From Ophioderma brevispina (Eukaryota; Echinodermata; Ophiuroidea; Amphilepidida; Ophiodermatidae): a stretch of DNA of 64,000 nt. This document shows positions 13,270 through 24,465 of the stretch, piece after piece. A program made the position numbers and the translations under genes. The notes below the pieces were generated by a model. It worked only from the letters and a program-made list of their open reading frames with translations. It was not told where the DNA came from and ran no database searches. Location: the NCBI GenBank assembly GCA_023653785.1, contig JAMKCH010044100.1, positions 50,888 through 114,887 on the forward strand, written 5' to 3'. Every line of letters begins with the position of its first letter. Position 1 is the first letter of the stretch.

Positions 13270-14376
13270 CTGTCATATAGCATTTTATATGAGATTGTGA
13301 CACTTTTACTTTGGGCACTATAACTTTTTTCACAGAATATATTGTAAAGCTAGACCTTTTTTCACATGTGTGCATATTTCCATAGGGACAAAGTCCTACA
13401 AAGTAATAAGTATCTTGAAAGCCTTTCATTGATGTAGAAAAAATTTTTCTTTCTGCTCTTATTTGCGTAAAAATGTTAAAAACCCATTTGTGCTGCTATA
13501 CCACTGTTTACACCACCTTAAACTCCACAGCATGGTATACTCCCTTAGAAAATGTATTTGCCTTTAAAATGACACAATCACACATGTCTGAGTAGAGGCT
13601 TCTTCAACACTTATCCTTAAAAAACATTGTTTTGTCAAAGTACGGCCATTTGCTGCCATCTTGGATTTAGAGGTTACCCAAAAAAGTTTGATCAGCAAGC
13701 CATCGCATCAACTGAAATCAAACATTTAATATAATTAGGTGATCAGAACTTGTCATATAGCCTTTTAATGGTCTTGAACACACATTTGGTCATGTGCTTA
13801 GCTGAACTGTACGCCAAATGGCGTTTTTTTGTGATTAAGACCCATTCATTCTTGACACTATAACTTTCAGTCTAATCTTGCTATGCTCCTGTGCTTTTCA
13901 TACAAATGCATATTACTATGATGGCAAATTTCCTTGAGACAGTCTTGATCCTTATGAAAAAGATTTTGATATATGGGGGAACTTCTTTCCAGTCCGCATC
14001 ATTTTTTTTTGAAAAAATGGCAAAATATGCCTTTTGGCGCCAAATGATATGGTAGACAACAACGAAACCCACAAAAGTGGGTAGTCATCCATGTAGATCA
14101 TTTCAATTATCGTCAATTGACCCACAACAAGGTAATGTTTTGTTCACGTAGGACATTACCCTCAAAATACTGTCGTTAGCCCAAAACGGCAGCCATTTCG
14201 GCCGCCATCTCGGATTAGAGGTGACCGCAACAATTTTAATTAGCAACCTCTGATTATTGTGGTATTAATCATAAAACTACCAAACCATCAAGGTGGTGCT
14301 TAGTTTGTATTGATCTGGCAGGTAACTCAATAACTAGGGGGAAGCTGATAGTTGTGGATTGGCCCTTCGCTTAATA

Positions 14377-15389
14377 TCTTTTAAAGGCCACCGTGTTTAA
14401 TTTAAGCATCTTTGTGCTACACTCATTAGGATGATTATGTAAAATTTTCAAACTGAAAACTTATATTACTTAATAGATATTCCTTTCAGACAGGTCTCCA
14501 TTTTGTTTTTCTTTAATAAGGCTACCAACCATGTCATTTTTAATTCCAGGAAGGAATGATTTTTCCTCTGACTAGATGATAACAGCAAAATATTGCAATT
14601 CAAAGAAAATTTTTTCATTTTTGTTATCTCATGGCGAAATAGCACACGTGAATTGAATCGCAAGGTCTAATCCAATTGATTCGATTGAGCTATTACGCAA
14701 ATTGGCCGACCATTCACGCGATCGATGCTCCTTTAACGAAATCTAATGACGTTTGCTTGATTGAAAACAATATCACATTCGTTCAATACGCACGAAAACG
14801 AATGTCCTTTATAAATGGAACACGTAAATTGCGAAATTGGCCGAAACCTATATAATCGACTCAGTTACTTACTAGTTATTGTTTAATTTCCGAAAATAAT
14901 ATTCTATTCAGTATAGACTCATTTTCAAGATTTATTACACACTTACATGGTTTGCAAGATTGTTAATTTATCATAGAATGCCCAACAGTAAATTGCATGA
15001 ACATAAACGAACTGAAAACACACAAGTGTCTACGTTCTACGTGACGACATCCATGGTGATTTTGTATGTCCATTTTTCAATTCTTTGCGCGTTTATTATG
15101 ACAATTGTTGGTAAAAATCTACGTTGCTTGAACAAAACGAATATTAATTGCTTAAAAACGAAGTTATACACCAAATGAAATTGAATAGCTGAAAATGCAA
15201 ACCGTTTGTAATTTGTACGTCTCCGAATTGATACGGTGTCATGCCTATGCATCAATTCATTACGAATTGAAATACCATAACACTTATTTTGAAGTGAAAC
15301 TAAGTACGGACATTACCGGGAAAACCTATAAGGCAAAATTTCTGAAGCGAGAAAATCGCATTACGAACCATGATGGAAGACTTGCTTAG
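14377..15389. repeat. AT-rich region with inverted TATAGGTTTTCCCGG repeat copies
   Basis: No gene. ACCGGGAAAACCTATA (about 15315-15330), GAAATTGGCCGAAACCTATA (about 14838-14857) and AAATTGGCCGACC (14699) are minus-orientation partial copies of the repeat start seen at 6225 and 7288. The 60-80 codon frames here have no recognised motif. Confidence 0.4.
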
Positions 15390-16970
15390 ACACTGTTGCT
15401 CATAGTTGGGGGGGGGCATAAAATATTTGTTTACCATTTTATCGGAATGATTCTTACAGTGTACGTTATTTATGATATCTTAGGTGTATATCGCCACACT
15501 TGATTGATCAGCCTCTTCCAAACATATCACCATGACCTTAGTTCACAATTACCCCTTTACGAAACTGTGTCCTTAGCCTGAAGGAAAATGGGGTATTTGA
15601 ACAGCCGATTTAAGGATTTTGTTACCATTTTTTCACATCAGTCCATTTTACATATAACCCTTTTTTTTGGTGATTTCATGCAACGAAATGTTCAATAGTA
15701 CTGTTTTAAATGTCAATCAGTCACTAATATCGAGTATTGCCACCCCTGACATGAATCAGTGCGTGAAGATGTCGCGGCATACTGTCCACAATGTTGTTTA
15801 TGATGTAAATGGGCAGAGCGTCCCACTCATCGGTCAGAGACTGAGCTAACTCCTGTAGATTTTGAGGAAGATTGTCCCTGTCATCGATGGCTCGGCCTAA
15901 AGCATCCTAGACATGCTCGATCATATCGGGAGAGCAAGCAGGCCATTGTATCTGCCCCATATCCCCTCTGCATCAAGAAATTTCTCACTACAGCGGCCCT
16001 GTGCAGCGTGTCTTGTAGCCGAATATTGTTTGCATAAACCCTTCTTGCATGTGGCAGGCTGTGTTTTTTTTTTCAGAATGTCCAGGTACACGACGATGTT
16101 ATTTATGTTTCCATCTGGCACCACCAATGACGTTTTCCCTCCATAATGAATACCGGCCCATACCATCACTGAGCTGCCACCACCTTGAGTCGATTCCTGA
16201 ATACAGTCATCTCGGTAGTTCTCACCCCGTAATCGACGAACCCTTTGTCTTCCATCTTGACGGTAAAGGATGTAGCAGCTCTCGTCCATAAAGACCACAT
16301 GTTGAAAGTGTCCGAGCTGTAATCTTTGTAATTCCTAGCCAAGCGAAGTCGAACAACTCTGCGGTGAACGGTTAGGCTTGGACATTCATTCGTCTTGCTC
16401 GGTAACCATGTTTTAAGCAATCTCCGATTTACAGTTTGGCGGGAAACGTTGATTCCGCAGTGTCTTCTCCACAGAGGACGAAGACAACTCGTTGGCATTT
16501 TTCGGGCTCTCCGGCACAGATTAAGCTGTTGGCGATCATCTCGTCTGGTAGTCAATTGCGATCGTCCTGGAGATTTTCGTGACCTGATGTCTGAGGATTT
16601 TACAGACCGTACTCTGCAATATCCCGAGGAACTCAGGGACTTTGTATCCTTCTCGTCGGAGCGGAAGCAAGCACTCTTCGGCGTATTAACAATGCCGTTG
16701 GACGAGGCATAGCCTAGGGAATCTCTGTGTCAGTTTTTGTTGTAACGGTAACAACCAACTCTGAAAACGTGGGCTCCTTTCACACAGGCTTGGAGTAGGG
16801 AAAAAAAACAAACAGACGTCTGGCCTTTTATAGTTCCCAGCAAAAGGCATTGTTACGTAATTCAAATTGTGCATGGATTCACTTCACCTACTCCTACTGA
16901 GGCGTTCAACTAGAAATACGTTTTAAGATTGGGTCTGAAAAAAATATTCCAATTTTATGAGCAACAGTGT
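15390..16970 (-). mobile_element. Tc1-like DNA transposon, 1.58 kb, degenerate
   Basis: Terminal inverted repeats are ACACTGTTGCTCATA at 15390-15404 and TATGAGCAACAGTGT at 16956-16970. A TA lies close to each end (15387-15388, degenerate on the left). The length is normal for a Tc1-family element. It carries a broken minus-strand transposase (separate entry). The element sits within or next to the AATTTCG-rich repeat. Confidence 0.85.
15690..16715 (-). pseudogene. Tc1-like transposase, broken
   Basis: Read on the minus strand, the protein is spread over several frames. The N-terminal DNA-binding part contains TTRRDDRQ and INVSRQTVNRRLL (about 16555-16400). The catalytic region then has the first Asp block FMDESCYILYRQDGRQRVRR followed by GGGSSVMVWAGIHYGGKT (about 16300-16120), which is typical Tc1. 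The second Asp block survives as LQDTLHRAAVVRNFL in another frame. The Glu block reads CSPDMIEHV with a stop where Trp is expected. The conserved C-terminal end GGNTRY is near 15730. At least two frameshifts and one stop make it inactive. In intact elements this enzyme cuts and pastes the transposon at TA sites. Confidence 0.9.
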
Positions 16971-17104
16971 ATTTCACGTGTGCTGGTGTGTTTTCAATTT
17001 ACGGGAATCCCATTAACTGCCGAACCTGAAAAAAACCAACTGTTCTTGTTCATTTTCCGTAACCTTTATTTTGTAGGGGATGGTGATGTTAATCTACTGG
17101 CGAG

Positions 17105-18200
17105 GTAATCTATTCTTTGTTACTTACTAGGGAGGTTACTAGAGGAGGAGCTGGGACCCAGGTCAAACATCATCGTTTACTCCTCACTACAGAAAAGGTT
17201 TGACACCTTTGGTAGTTAGTATGGACCCTCTACATCAATGCTAGGTAGGTAGTATTCTCAAATTGTGGTATCACTTTTTCAATAGGGGGCAATTTAAGTT
17301 TACACAGGGGTCAAATTTTTAAAATGCTCCAATCATGTTGAAATGTATGTCATATTGTCCGTCTAGTCATAAGGATTCCAAAATGTATAGTTTGTACCAT
17401 CTATGACCATTGGTTTGGGAGCTATAGGGTAAAATGGCTAAAATGGTAAAAAGGTCAATTTCTATTTGTACAGGGGTCAAAATCAGAAGTTGCTCCAATT
17501 TTGGTAAAAATTGAAAGAAGTTGTTCATCTAGCTTAATGTGTCAAAATAAGGAATAGTTTGTACCATCTGCAATGCATAGTTACTATGTTATGGGACAAA
17601 ATAGGTCATAGGGCAACATAATCCAATTGGTGTTTGACCTTCTTTGCCCCTTTAATCTCCGTAAGTAAACATTTAAACTTAACAAAACTATAACTTTTTA
17701 GGATCCTCTTACTACGGGCATAATTTGCAAATATTTAAAATAGAACAGAGTACTTTTAATGTTGTGACAAACCTGTACAATTGAGTTGACCTTTTACCAT
17801 TTTTGTCATTTTTACCCTATACTCTCAACCCAATGGATCGAGGGGTATCAAACTATACATTTTTTGGAGTCCTTATGCCTAGACGGACAGTAGGCATACA
17901 TTTCACAGGATTGGAGCATTTTAATAGTTTGACCCATGTGTAAACTTAAGATTGCCCCCTATTGAAAAGTGATGCCACAATTTGGAGTACTACCTACCAG
18001 CATTGATGTAGAGGGTCCAACTACCTACCAATTGTCCACCCCTGTTTCTGTAGTGCTAGGTAAAGAACATCCTTAAATATGGCCCCTAGATATTTCTGCT
18101 CCGCCTCTATTCTACTCGGCAGTTACTTTTCGGTGCCGTACTTGAATTAGACTAAGTAACTACCCGTCAGTTGGTGAGTAGTAACTAGCGAAGTAGACTA
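17105..18200. mobile_element. GGGTCAAA-family foldback, near-palindromic 1.1 kb
   Basis: The left half (17208-17620) is mirrored by the right half (17640-18036) with almost no loop. Landmarks on the left are GGACCCTCTACATCAATGCT, TTTCAATAGGGGGCAATTTA, GTTTACACAGGGGTCAAA, CATAAGGATTCCAAAATGTA and GGGTAAAATGG. Their complements appear in reverse order on the right. Weaker similarity extends out to about 17105 and 18200 (AGAGGAGGAGC / GCTCCGCCTCT). Non-coding. No clear target duplication found. Confidence 0.8.
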
Positions 18201-18440
18201 TAGGACTAGTAATTTACCTTGATTTCGTGCAAGCTAAAAGGATCATAACTATTGCACAACGCGTTTGCCTTTTTGAAAATTGCGTTGTAAAAGCAAAACG
18301 CGTGGTGAAATTTCTTAACCATTTTGTTGACTTAAACAAAGTAAACACGGTTAAACCATCGTTGTCATTTAAAAGACGCTACTCGGGTGTAAAAAGATCC
18401 TAATGTGTTTTAAATGTTAGCGCCCAAGTGTTTAGTTCTT

Positions 18441-18762
18441 CAGGGCGGGTGCACCCAGACTTCATTTCTGGGTGGGAAACCGGAGTGGGTGCAAAGTTTA
18501 ATTATTGGGTGGCGTCGAAAAAAGGAAAAATTGTAATATCTGGGGGGGGACAAATAAAAAAAAAAAAAAAAGTTTTGTAACCAATTTTTTGGGCTCAAAA
18601 TCGCTTTATTGTTTGCCAATTTTGTGATTTTGGCCCCAATCACTGATTTTGGAAAAAAATATCCGTCATATTTTTTCTTCCCTCCGGGCCGGAGGGGGGG
18701 GCGGGGCTGGGGGGCAAGAAAGAAATTGGGGACCCCCCCCCATGCCACAACCCTGGCGCCGC
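18441..18762. mobile_element. decayed hAT-type MITE
   Basis: CAGGGCGGGTGCACCCAG at the left and CCCTGGCGCCGC at the right resemble the ends of the intact MITE at 33219-33406 (CAGGGGCGGCGC). Inside are long G and C runs separated by AT-rich DNA. The right terminus has lost its last bases, so the target duplication cannot be seen. The 154-codon minus-strand frame here is low complexity and not a gene. Confidence 0.5.
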
Positions 18763-19677
18763 AACTAACAAGTGGGCAATCTTCCATTACCGAGGTGTCA
18801 TATAACAAGCTGTTTTCAAACAGGATCATATCAAAGACAATCTTTTGTGCATTGACTATATTTTCTTCAAAAATTACAATATTTGCTCCAAGCCGAAATA
18901 CCATTTAAAGAAGTGTATATGAAATCTATACATAATTAATAAACTAACAAATAAACGAAGGTTGCTCCCTGAACGAAAAAGACAAGAAAAGAAAATCATT
19001 AAAAACCACAACAAAACAAAGAACCCCACCATTAAAGTGCTGGTGCACCACTTTATGGTTGGTCACCACTTAGGCGTCGTACGGACCCTAAATTCCTCTC
19101 TCTAAATTTGATGCAATCAGCCATAGCTATATCCCTAACGTTCCCTAGAGGAAAATCTGACGATCACCGCAAAGAAGCCTTTTTGACAGGGTCAGACACG
19201 TGCATTAACTCTAATTTCTTCACAGTCTTACATTATATAATATAACCAAATAAGAAACCACTTGTATAGGACTTATGTTATACTTTTTGTAAATGTATAA
19301 AATACAGCCAAACGAAGGTGTTCCTTGAAAACGAAAAAAAGCATAGTGAATGCTGAATGGTGGGGGTTCGTAACTGACCTTAATTGGTGTCCTTTAAACG
19401 CTGTGACATCGGCCATTAGCTATCCTATATACACTATGACGTTCACGTTAGGCCGCCATATTGGATTACTCTTGGGAAGGCCAGGCGTAGACCCCGGCAT
19501 CAATGTCGGTTGAACACCTTTCAGGTCCATGCTAATCATCAGCTATGATCCTTTTCGTATAAATAAACTTATGGAACTGCCGGGGGCTACCTGTGCATTT
19601 ACTATTATATTTCTTCACAACTTACATATAACATGACAAATTACAGGTAAACTGTTACATACCATCTCATATTTTAG
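18763..19677. repeat. no gene; degenerate direct repeat and solo MITE end
   Basis: 19130-19176 matches the left half of the MITE at 38681-38844 (TATCCCTAACG, CCTAGAGGAAAATCTG, CGATCACCGCAAA) but has no right end. Two blocks starting AAACGAAGGT (18953 and 19312) share ACGAAAAA and GGCCAT(T)AGCTAT motifs about 360 bases apart, suggesting an old tandem duplication. Upstream of the candidate exon at 19678. Confidence 0.4.
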
Positions 19678-19971
19678 CCATACCTAAGGGTTAAAAAGTG
19701 TTTATATGTTCCTACTTCTGCGGGTATAGTTAATATAGGCAATAAAGGTTCAAGGTCATCCAGGTGTAACATTTTTAAGCAGAATGCTCAGTTTCTTTTC
19801 AAATGTTCCCAAATTCTTCATATAGCCGCCAAGGACAGAAAATATAAAAACAAAATATGCATTTTCTGTTATGAATCTGACCCAGACAAACAATTTGAGA
19901 CTAGTGAATTACCCCAGGATGAACTTGAGCCCGTTAATTGGCCTAGATTTCTGAAACTAATGACCCCGTAA
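19678..19971 (+). CDS. candidate terminal exon, product unrecognised
   Basis: A frame of 97 codons plus stop opens immediately after TCTCATATTTTAG, a plausible 3' splice site, and ends at TAA 19969-19971. It has no internal ATG start, as expected for a last exon and not a complete gene. The predicted peptide has balanced composition: a KKCLYVPTSAGIV beginning, a cysteine-containing middle (KICIFCYESD), then an acidic stretch and a VNWPRFLKLMTP end. An AATAAA signal lies 220 bases downstream (20192-20197). I recognise no family and see no matching upstream exon. It could also be the tail of an unfamiliar transposon protein. Confidence 0.4.
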   Translation, partial: PYLRVKKCLYVPTSAGIVNIGNKGSRSSRCNIFKQNAQFLFKCSQILHIAAKDRKYKNKICIFCYESDPDKQFETSELPQDELEPVNWPRFLKLMTP

Positions 19972-20191
19972 TATGACAACCTATACTTATTTTTAATCCT
20001 CCTGACCAGATGTTAAGTTGGGTTTTCAAAACCCTTTAGACTTTGTTTACTTTTCGCCCTGACATGTTGCCCATTGTTAATGTTTCTAGGCTTTAGCATA
20101 TGATAACACAAAATGGTTCTGTTGCAATTGTTGGATATTTTTTTAGCAATATGGACCTTGAACTGCCTTATTTTGCTATTTGTTATGTGTT

Positions 20192-20197
20192 AATAAA
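20192..20197 (+). promoter_or_regulatory. polyadenylation signal AATAAA
   Basis: A canonical hexamer in TTAATAAAACAT, placed at a normal 3' UTR distance from the stop at 19971. It supports the candidate terminal exon, but the hexamer is common in AT-rich DNA. Confidence 0.35.
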
Positions 20198-22245
20198 ACA
20201 TAATTGACAATAGGACATTTAACTGCCTTTGAAGACCAATGGTTGAAATAGTGGCATTTGGACTTTGGAAAACCTATATTACACATATCTCTGGATTGCA
20301 ACAACCCAATTTGAATGCTATAAAAAGCCAAGACTTCACATATGACAGGCTGTAAATCTCACCTCACTATTTTAGTTTTTCACCTCAAACGAGGATGGTT
20401 TTGCCTTGCAACATTCTTTTGTGGACACCCTGTAATGCGACACAAGGCCATGGCAGAACTTGTATCTACTCAACAAAGAAGAAACGGTGCACAATCTACT
20501 AGAAAAGCTCTTCCCCAACCGTGTGATAGAACTAAGAACAGTGAGTCGAATGGCCTCCAAGATCTCCAAATCTCACTTCCCTTGACCTTTTTCTATAGGA
20601 TACTAAAGTGTAGAGTGTACTAAAGGGGCCACCACCAATACACAGCTTGAAAGATTCATAGTGGCTGAGGTCAGAAATCGTCGCCGCAAAAGGATCTCCA
20701 GGCGGGATAAGAGATGGATCAACATAATGGTCATCAAGTCGAAGGAAGGACAGGACATTAAAGGAGGATGACCTGATTTAATTAAATAACTGTCCACCGT
20801 GATTTAATGACCTTGAGCCCAAAAACCACATCTGTAAAGTTTTCTCGCAGATATTTTGATCCGTTTTGATGTAAGAATAAACGCGATTTGCAATTAATAT
20901 TGGTCGACCAAATGGGACACATTTTCGCTCATAACAACCAAACCAAATGTCTGATAGTTCTAAACATTTCTTAGGGTATAATGCTTACTTAAAATTTGTT
21001 TGGTCAAGTATTCCGTAGAAAGCTAGAAAAATAGCACTTTTAGTAAAATAGGAATGATCGTATGATTGATAATTTCACTTATGTTTTGAGATTTTTTTTT
21101 ATTAAACATCACCAATCGCGGTCAACTTCTTTTGACTCGCACTGTATTTTGTAAAACCCCCACTTTAAATGGGACTAATTAAGAGATAATGCTTCATCAA
21201 ATATGTGATGGCAAAATCAACTTGGTCCGATTATGCCTTAAAAGCACTTGAAATGCATTACGCAATATGAATACATTTGACTTCATAGCACATCTTCTTT
21301 CCATCTTTCACCGCGTTTTTCCAAATGCTCATCGTTGGATCTACCACAACGGCTCGGTCGTAATAGAGAAATGTTGGTTTGCATTCTTGCCATTCTGATT
21401 CGGTATGTGTCTGCTTCCTGCTACTGGTCTTTACCTTGTGTCTTACTTCCAAAATTTCCGCCTGCTTCAAAGTCCAAGTAGGCCTATATCAGAGGTTTTT
21501 TTCTTTTCTTTTTTGTTTGTTTTGTCGTGTTTTTTGTTGTTTATTCTATCTACAGAACGAAACAAAAAACCTCACCCCCCCTCCTTTTCTTGCGCCTTCA
21601 TCAGGCCGTGTCTCACCCTCCGTTTTTTGTTTTGCTTTGTTTGTTCCGCCGTTTGTGTCGGCCCCTCCTTTGGTTCTATGATAAGTGTGCTTAATGATTT
21701 GAACTTAACTTATGAAAAGCACAAAGATTGCTGATTATAAGAACAATGGATCACAGTTTTTATTGCAATAATAAGTTAAAAGGTTCTTGTCAATATCGTC
21801 AGTATATTCAACAGGTTCAATACCAATCAATAACTCCATTTTGAGTTGTTAAAAAATCATGTTTCCCGAAACCCCACTCCGAATTTGTACTCTCCTTTTT
21901 TGACGAAGCATATCTTTTGTTCTATGTATCGGATTGAAATGAAATAACGTCAAATAGCTTACAAAGTGCCTTTGTCTCGATTGTCAAAATTTTTTGGGAC
22001 AGCCTGTATTAGATGACCTGTGTTTTGTGGAACGCATGAGGCGTGTAATAGCACGAAACGAATGAAACAAAAAAATGCACGGTATGTGACGTCCGCATTC
22101 ATATATCATTTATTGATGACATGTGACCTATAATCCTCCAATCTATACAAGATCTCCTTGGCGTTGTATAATATACAATATTGGATGGCTAACAGGCTAA
22201 AGGTGGGATCGTTAAAAATTATAGAAGGGAAAACTTTATTTTTCC
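20198..22245. other. no assigned gene; coding-like fragments at 20460-20760
   Basis: 20460-20585 on the plus strand gives a 41-codon frame with a natural-looking peptide (NKEETVHNLLEKLFPNRVIE). 20640-20765 is open on both strands with protein-like composition. Neither is recognised; they may be remnants of one mobile-element protein. 21495-21550 is T/G-rich simple sequence. TTTTGGGACAGCCTGTA at 21988-22006 resembles a mariner-type end without a visible partner. Confidence 0.35.
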
Positions 22246-22343
22246 CTGTTCGAGGCGAAGCCGAGTGAAATGGAACAGTTTGAATTTGACCAAATTATAT
22301 ATTTTTATTATTGCACGAATATAGACACTCAATTTGAATTATA

Positions 22344-24465
22344 CAGGTGATTCAAAAAGATTTACACTCGTATTGTTTGAATTTTTCTACAGTAGTGAAA
22401 TATCTACCAAAGATATCGATCTCATATAAACTAGATTATTTCACCTACTAGAGAAATTTTGAATTTGATTTTTGAACTTTGCATTGCGAATTTATGCTAA
22501 CTTAAAGATACCCATGTTTTCACTCTGTCCACGTAGCCCTGGAGCTAGCACACATTTGTAACACATCTCAAGTACAAAAGGTTTGAGTGATTAAATATGT
22601 TGACAGACTGACCGGAACCCCTGAAACGTGATTCTTAAGTGCCGACGTTGCCTTAAGGAGAGGGGGCCAAAACACACACTTTATGTAACAGGGGGTCAAA
22701 TTTGGAAATTGATAATCATGTTGACAAGCACACCATGTTTTGTGTCCCTAACCATAAGGAGTCAGACAATGTATAGGTTGTAGTATGTACAAGCCTAAAG
22801 TTTCAGAGTTATAGGCTAAAACAGCAAAAATCAATAATAACTAGGTCAATTTCAGTTTTCAGGTCCAATTTTAAACTTGCCGCCGATTTTGATAACAAAT
22901 GGTGCAAATTATTGGGTGGAGTTCATAGGATTACAAAAAGGAATTAGGCTTTTGACTGGCTTAAATGCTTAGTTTCCGATGTAGGGGGCACAGAGGTCAA
23001 CGTCCATTGCATTCAATGGGACCTTGATCTTGTGTTACCCCCCTACTTTCTTAGCAAGCATTGAGACACTCAAAACTATTCCTTAATTTTATCCTATGAG
23101 TTCCACCATAATTTTCCCCATTTTTTTCCAAATCGGATGTGTCAGGGGAGTTGACGTTGTTCTAAAAATTTTGACAACAGCCCCTAACCCTGTGTCCTTG
23201 CATCACTGATCCGACCACCTGGACACACGTGTGCCGAGTCGTGTCTCGGGGGGTGTAGATGTGTGTGGCGGCTCGGTTTTTTTAGCCTATAACTCTGAAA
23301 CTTTAGGCTGTACAGATTAGCAAACGATATCCTTTCTGAATCCTTATGGTTATACACATAACTGGTGTGCTTTTCAACATGATTGGATGCAATTTACAAA
23401 TTTGACCCCTTCAAACTTTTTTTTGGCCCCTCGTCCTTAAGGCACCACTTGCTGCACTTAAGAATCACTTTTTCATGGTTCCTGTCATTCCTGTCCAACA
23501 TATTTAATCCACTCACACGTCTTGTACTTGAGATTGTGTTACAAATGGTGCTAGCTCCCGGTTCCCGGAATCACTGTGTCATGGTTTGTGGGATTTTGGG
23601 CCAAAGAGTCTTTGGGATAATCTAACCAGTACATCATTACAATCTGTGGCTTGCTTTGAATCCTTTGTGTAAACCTTCATCAAGAAAAATATCAAACTAT
23701 TCATTATTCTAAAATCAATACAATTATGGGAATCTTACACCCAAATTGTGAATCATTACTTCAAAAATGTTCGAAATTGGTTCACAATCTTTTCGCAGAA
23801 ACTGAATGCAATATGTAGGCAATCCTTGTAATCAGCCTTTTATCCACATTTTCTACTGACTCCTTCATAACCTGATGGTGGAGGGCCTACTTTGGGGATC
23901 AATATTTGAACATTACACACATTCATAGTCCCATCTCCCATTCCTTTGCTTCTCAATCCTTTCCCCTCCCATCCGTCTCTTTCCTCTACTCCTGTCCCTG
24001 CTTTTCCTTTTCCCACTTTCATGCTTTACCGCTAGCTTAAGCTTATTTCCTGGTCAGGCCCATGGGGGGGGGGGTTGGACAATGCGTCCCCTTCCCTGCC
24101 CCTGTTACGCTACTGCCATTGACTGTTGTTAAGAAATATTATCAACAACAGTTGTTACGGATTAGGTGATGGTTACTTTAGAACAAATACAAAAGTAAAT
24201 GCTTAAAAGCGTTTAGATGACAGTAACTCGATGGCTTTTGCTGCTGTGGACGTGAAGATTGTACAACCGTGGTCAATATGGTTTTTGGCGGCTTTCCATT
24301 AATTTGCCATATCTGCAATATGCGAAAAGGTGAACTTTAGATTTTTTACCAATGATAGTGGATATAATGAGCTATTATTTTCATGTATAAAAAACAATTT
24401 CTAAACTTGTTAAATATTTTAAAGATTTTTCTGAAATCGAGTGTAAATCTTTTTGACTCACCCTG
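22344..24465. mobile_element. mariner-type element, 2.1 kb, TA target duplication
   Basis: CAGGTGATTCAAAAAGATTT on the left is matched by AAATCTTTTTGACTCACCCTG on the right; the 28-base termini differ at about two positions. TA flanks both sides (22342-22343, 24466-24467). Similar CAGGGTGAGTCAAAAAG-type ends are common in mariner elements. No transposase is visible. The interior is mostly the foldback at 22545-23565. Confidence 0.7.
22545..23565. mobile_element. GGGTCAAA-family foldback, 1.0 kb
   Basis: The arms begin GGAGCTAGCACACATTTGTAA on the left and mirror GGTGCTAGCTCCC on the right. They share CTCAAGTACAA, ATTAAATATGTTG, GATTCTTAAGTG, the GGCC/GGGTCAAATTTG block, GCACACCATGTT and CCTAAAGTTTCAGAGTTATAGGCTAAAA. 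The centre carries a GTCCATTGCATTCAATGG..CTTGA phrase also seen at 47940-47965. Non-coding. Confidence 0.75.

Larger units (their letters stand above)
8800..14376. mobile_element. giant foldback element 1, about 5.6 kb with 1.1-kb arms
   Basis: Left arm 8800-9890 and right arm 13270-14376 are inverted copies along nearly their whole length. Paired landmarks are GAAGGGCCAA at both outer ends, the GATGGCGGCC motif with the following GTTTTGG block, TTGTGGGTTTCGTT-like, GGATCAAGACTTCTC/GGATCAAGACTGTCTC, TAGTGTCAA..GGGTCTTAATCAC, a second ATCCAAGATGGC block, TTAAGGATAA..GTTGAAGAA, and AAAAAAGTTATAG..CCCAAAGTA at the inner end. Identity looks like roughly 70-80% by eye. The loop (9891-13269) has no recognisable transposase. 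Sea-urchin TU elements are a known class of long-arm foldback transposon; membership here is not shown. Confidence 0.75.

Noticed and set aside
16395..16712. plus-strand frame across the Tc1-like element
   Set aside because: Antisense of the transposase N-terminal region.
18440..18904. 154-codon minus-strand open frame
   Set aside because: It runs through poly-A, poly-C and poly-G tracts of a decayed hAT MITE; the translated product is low complexity with no domain.
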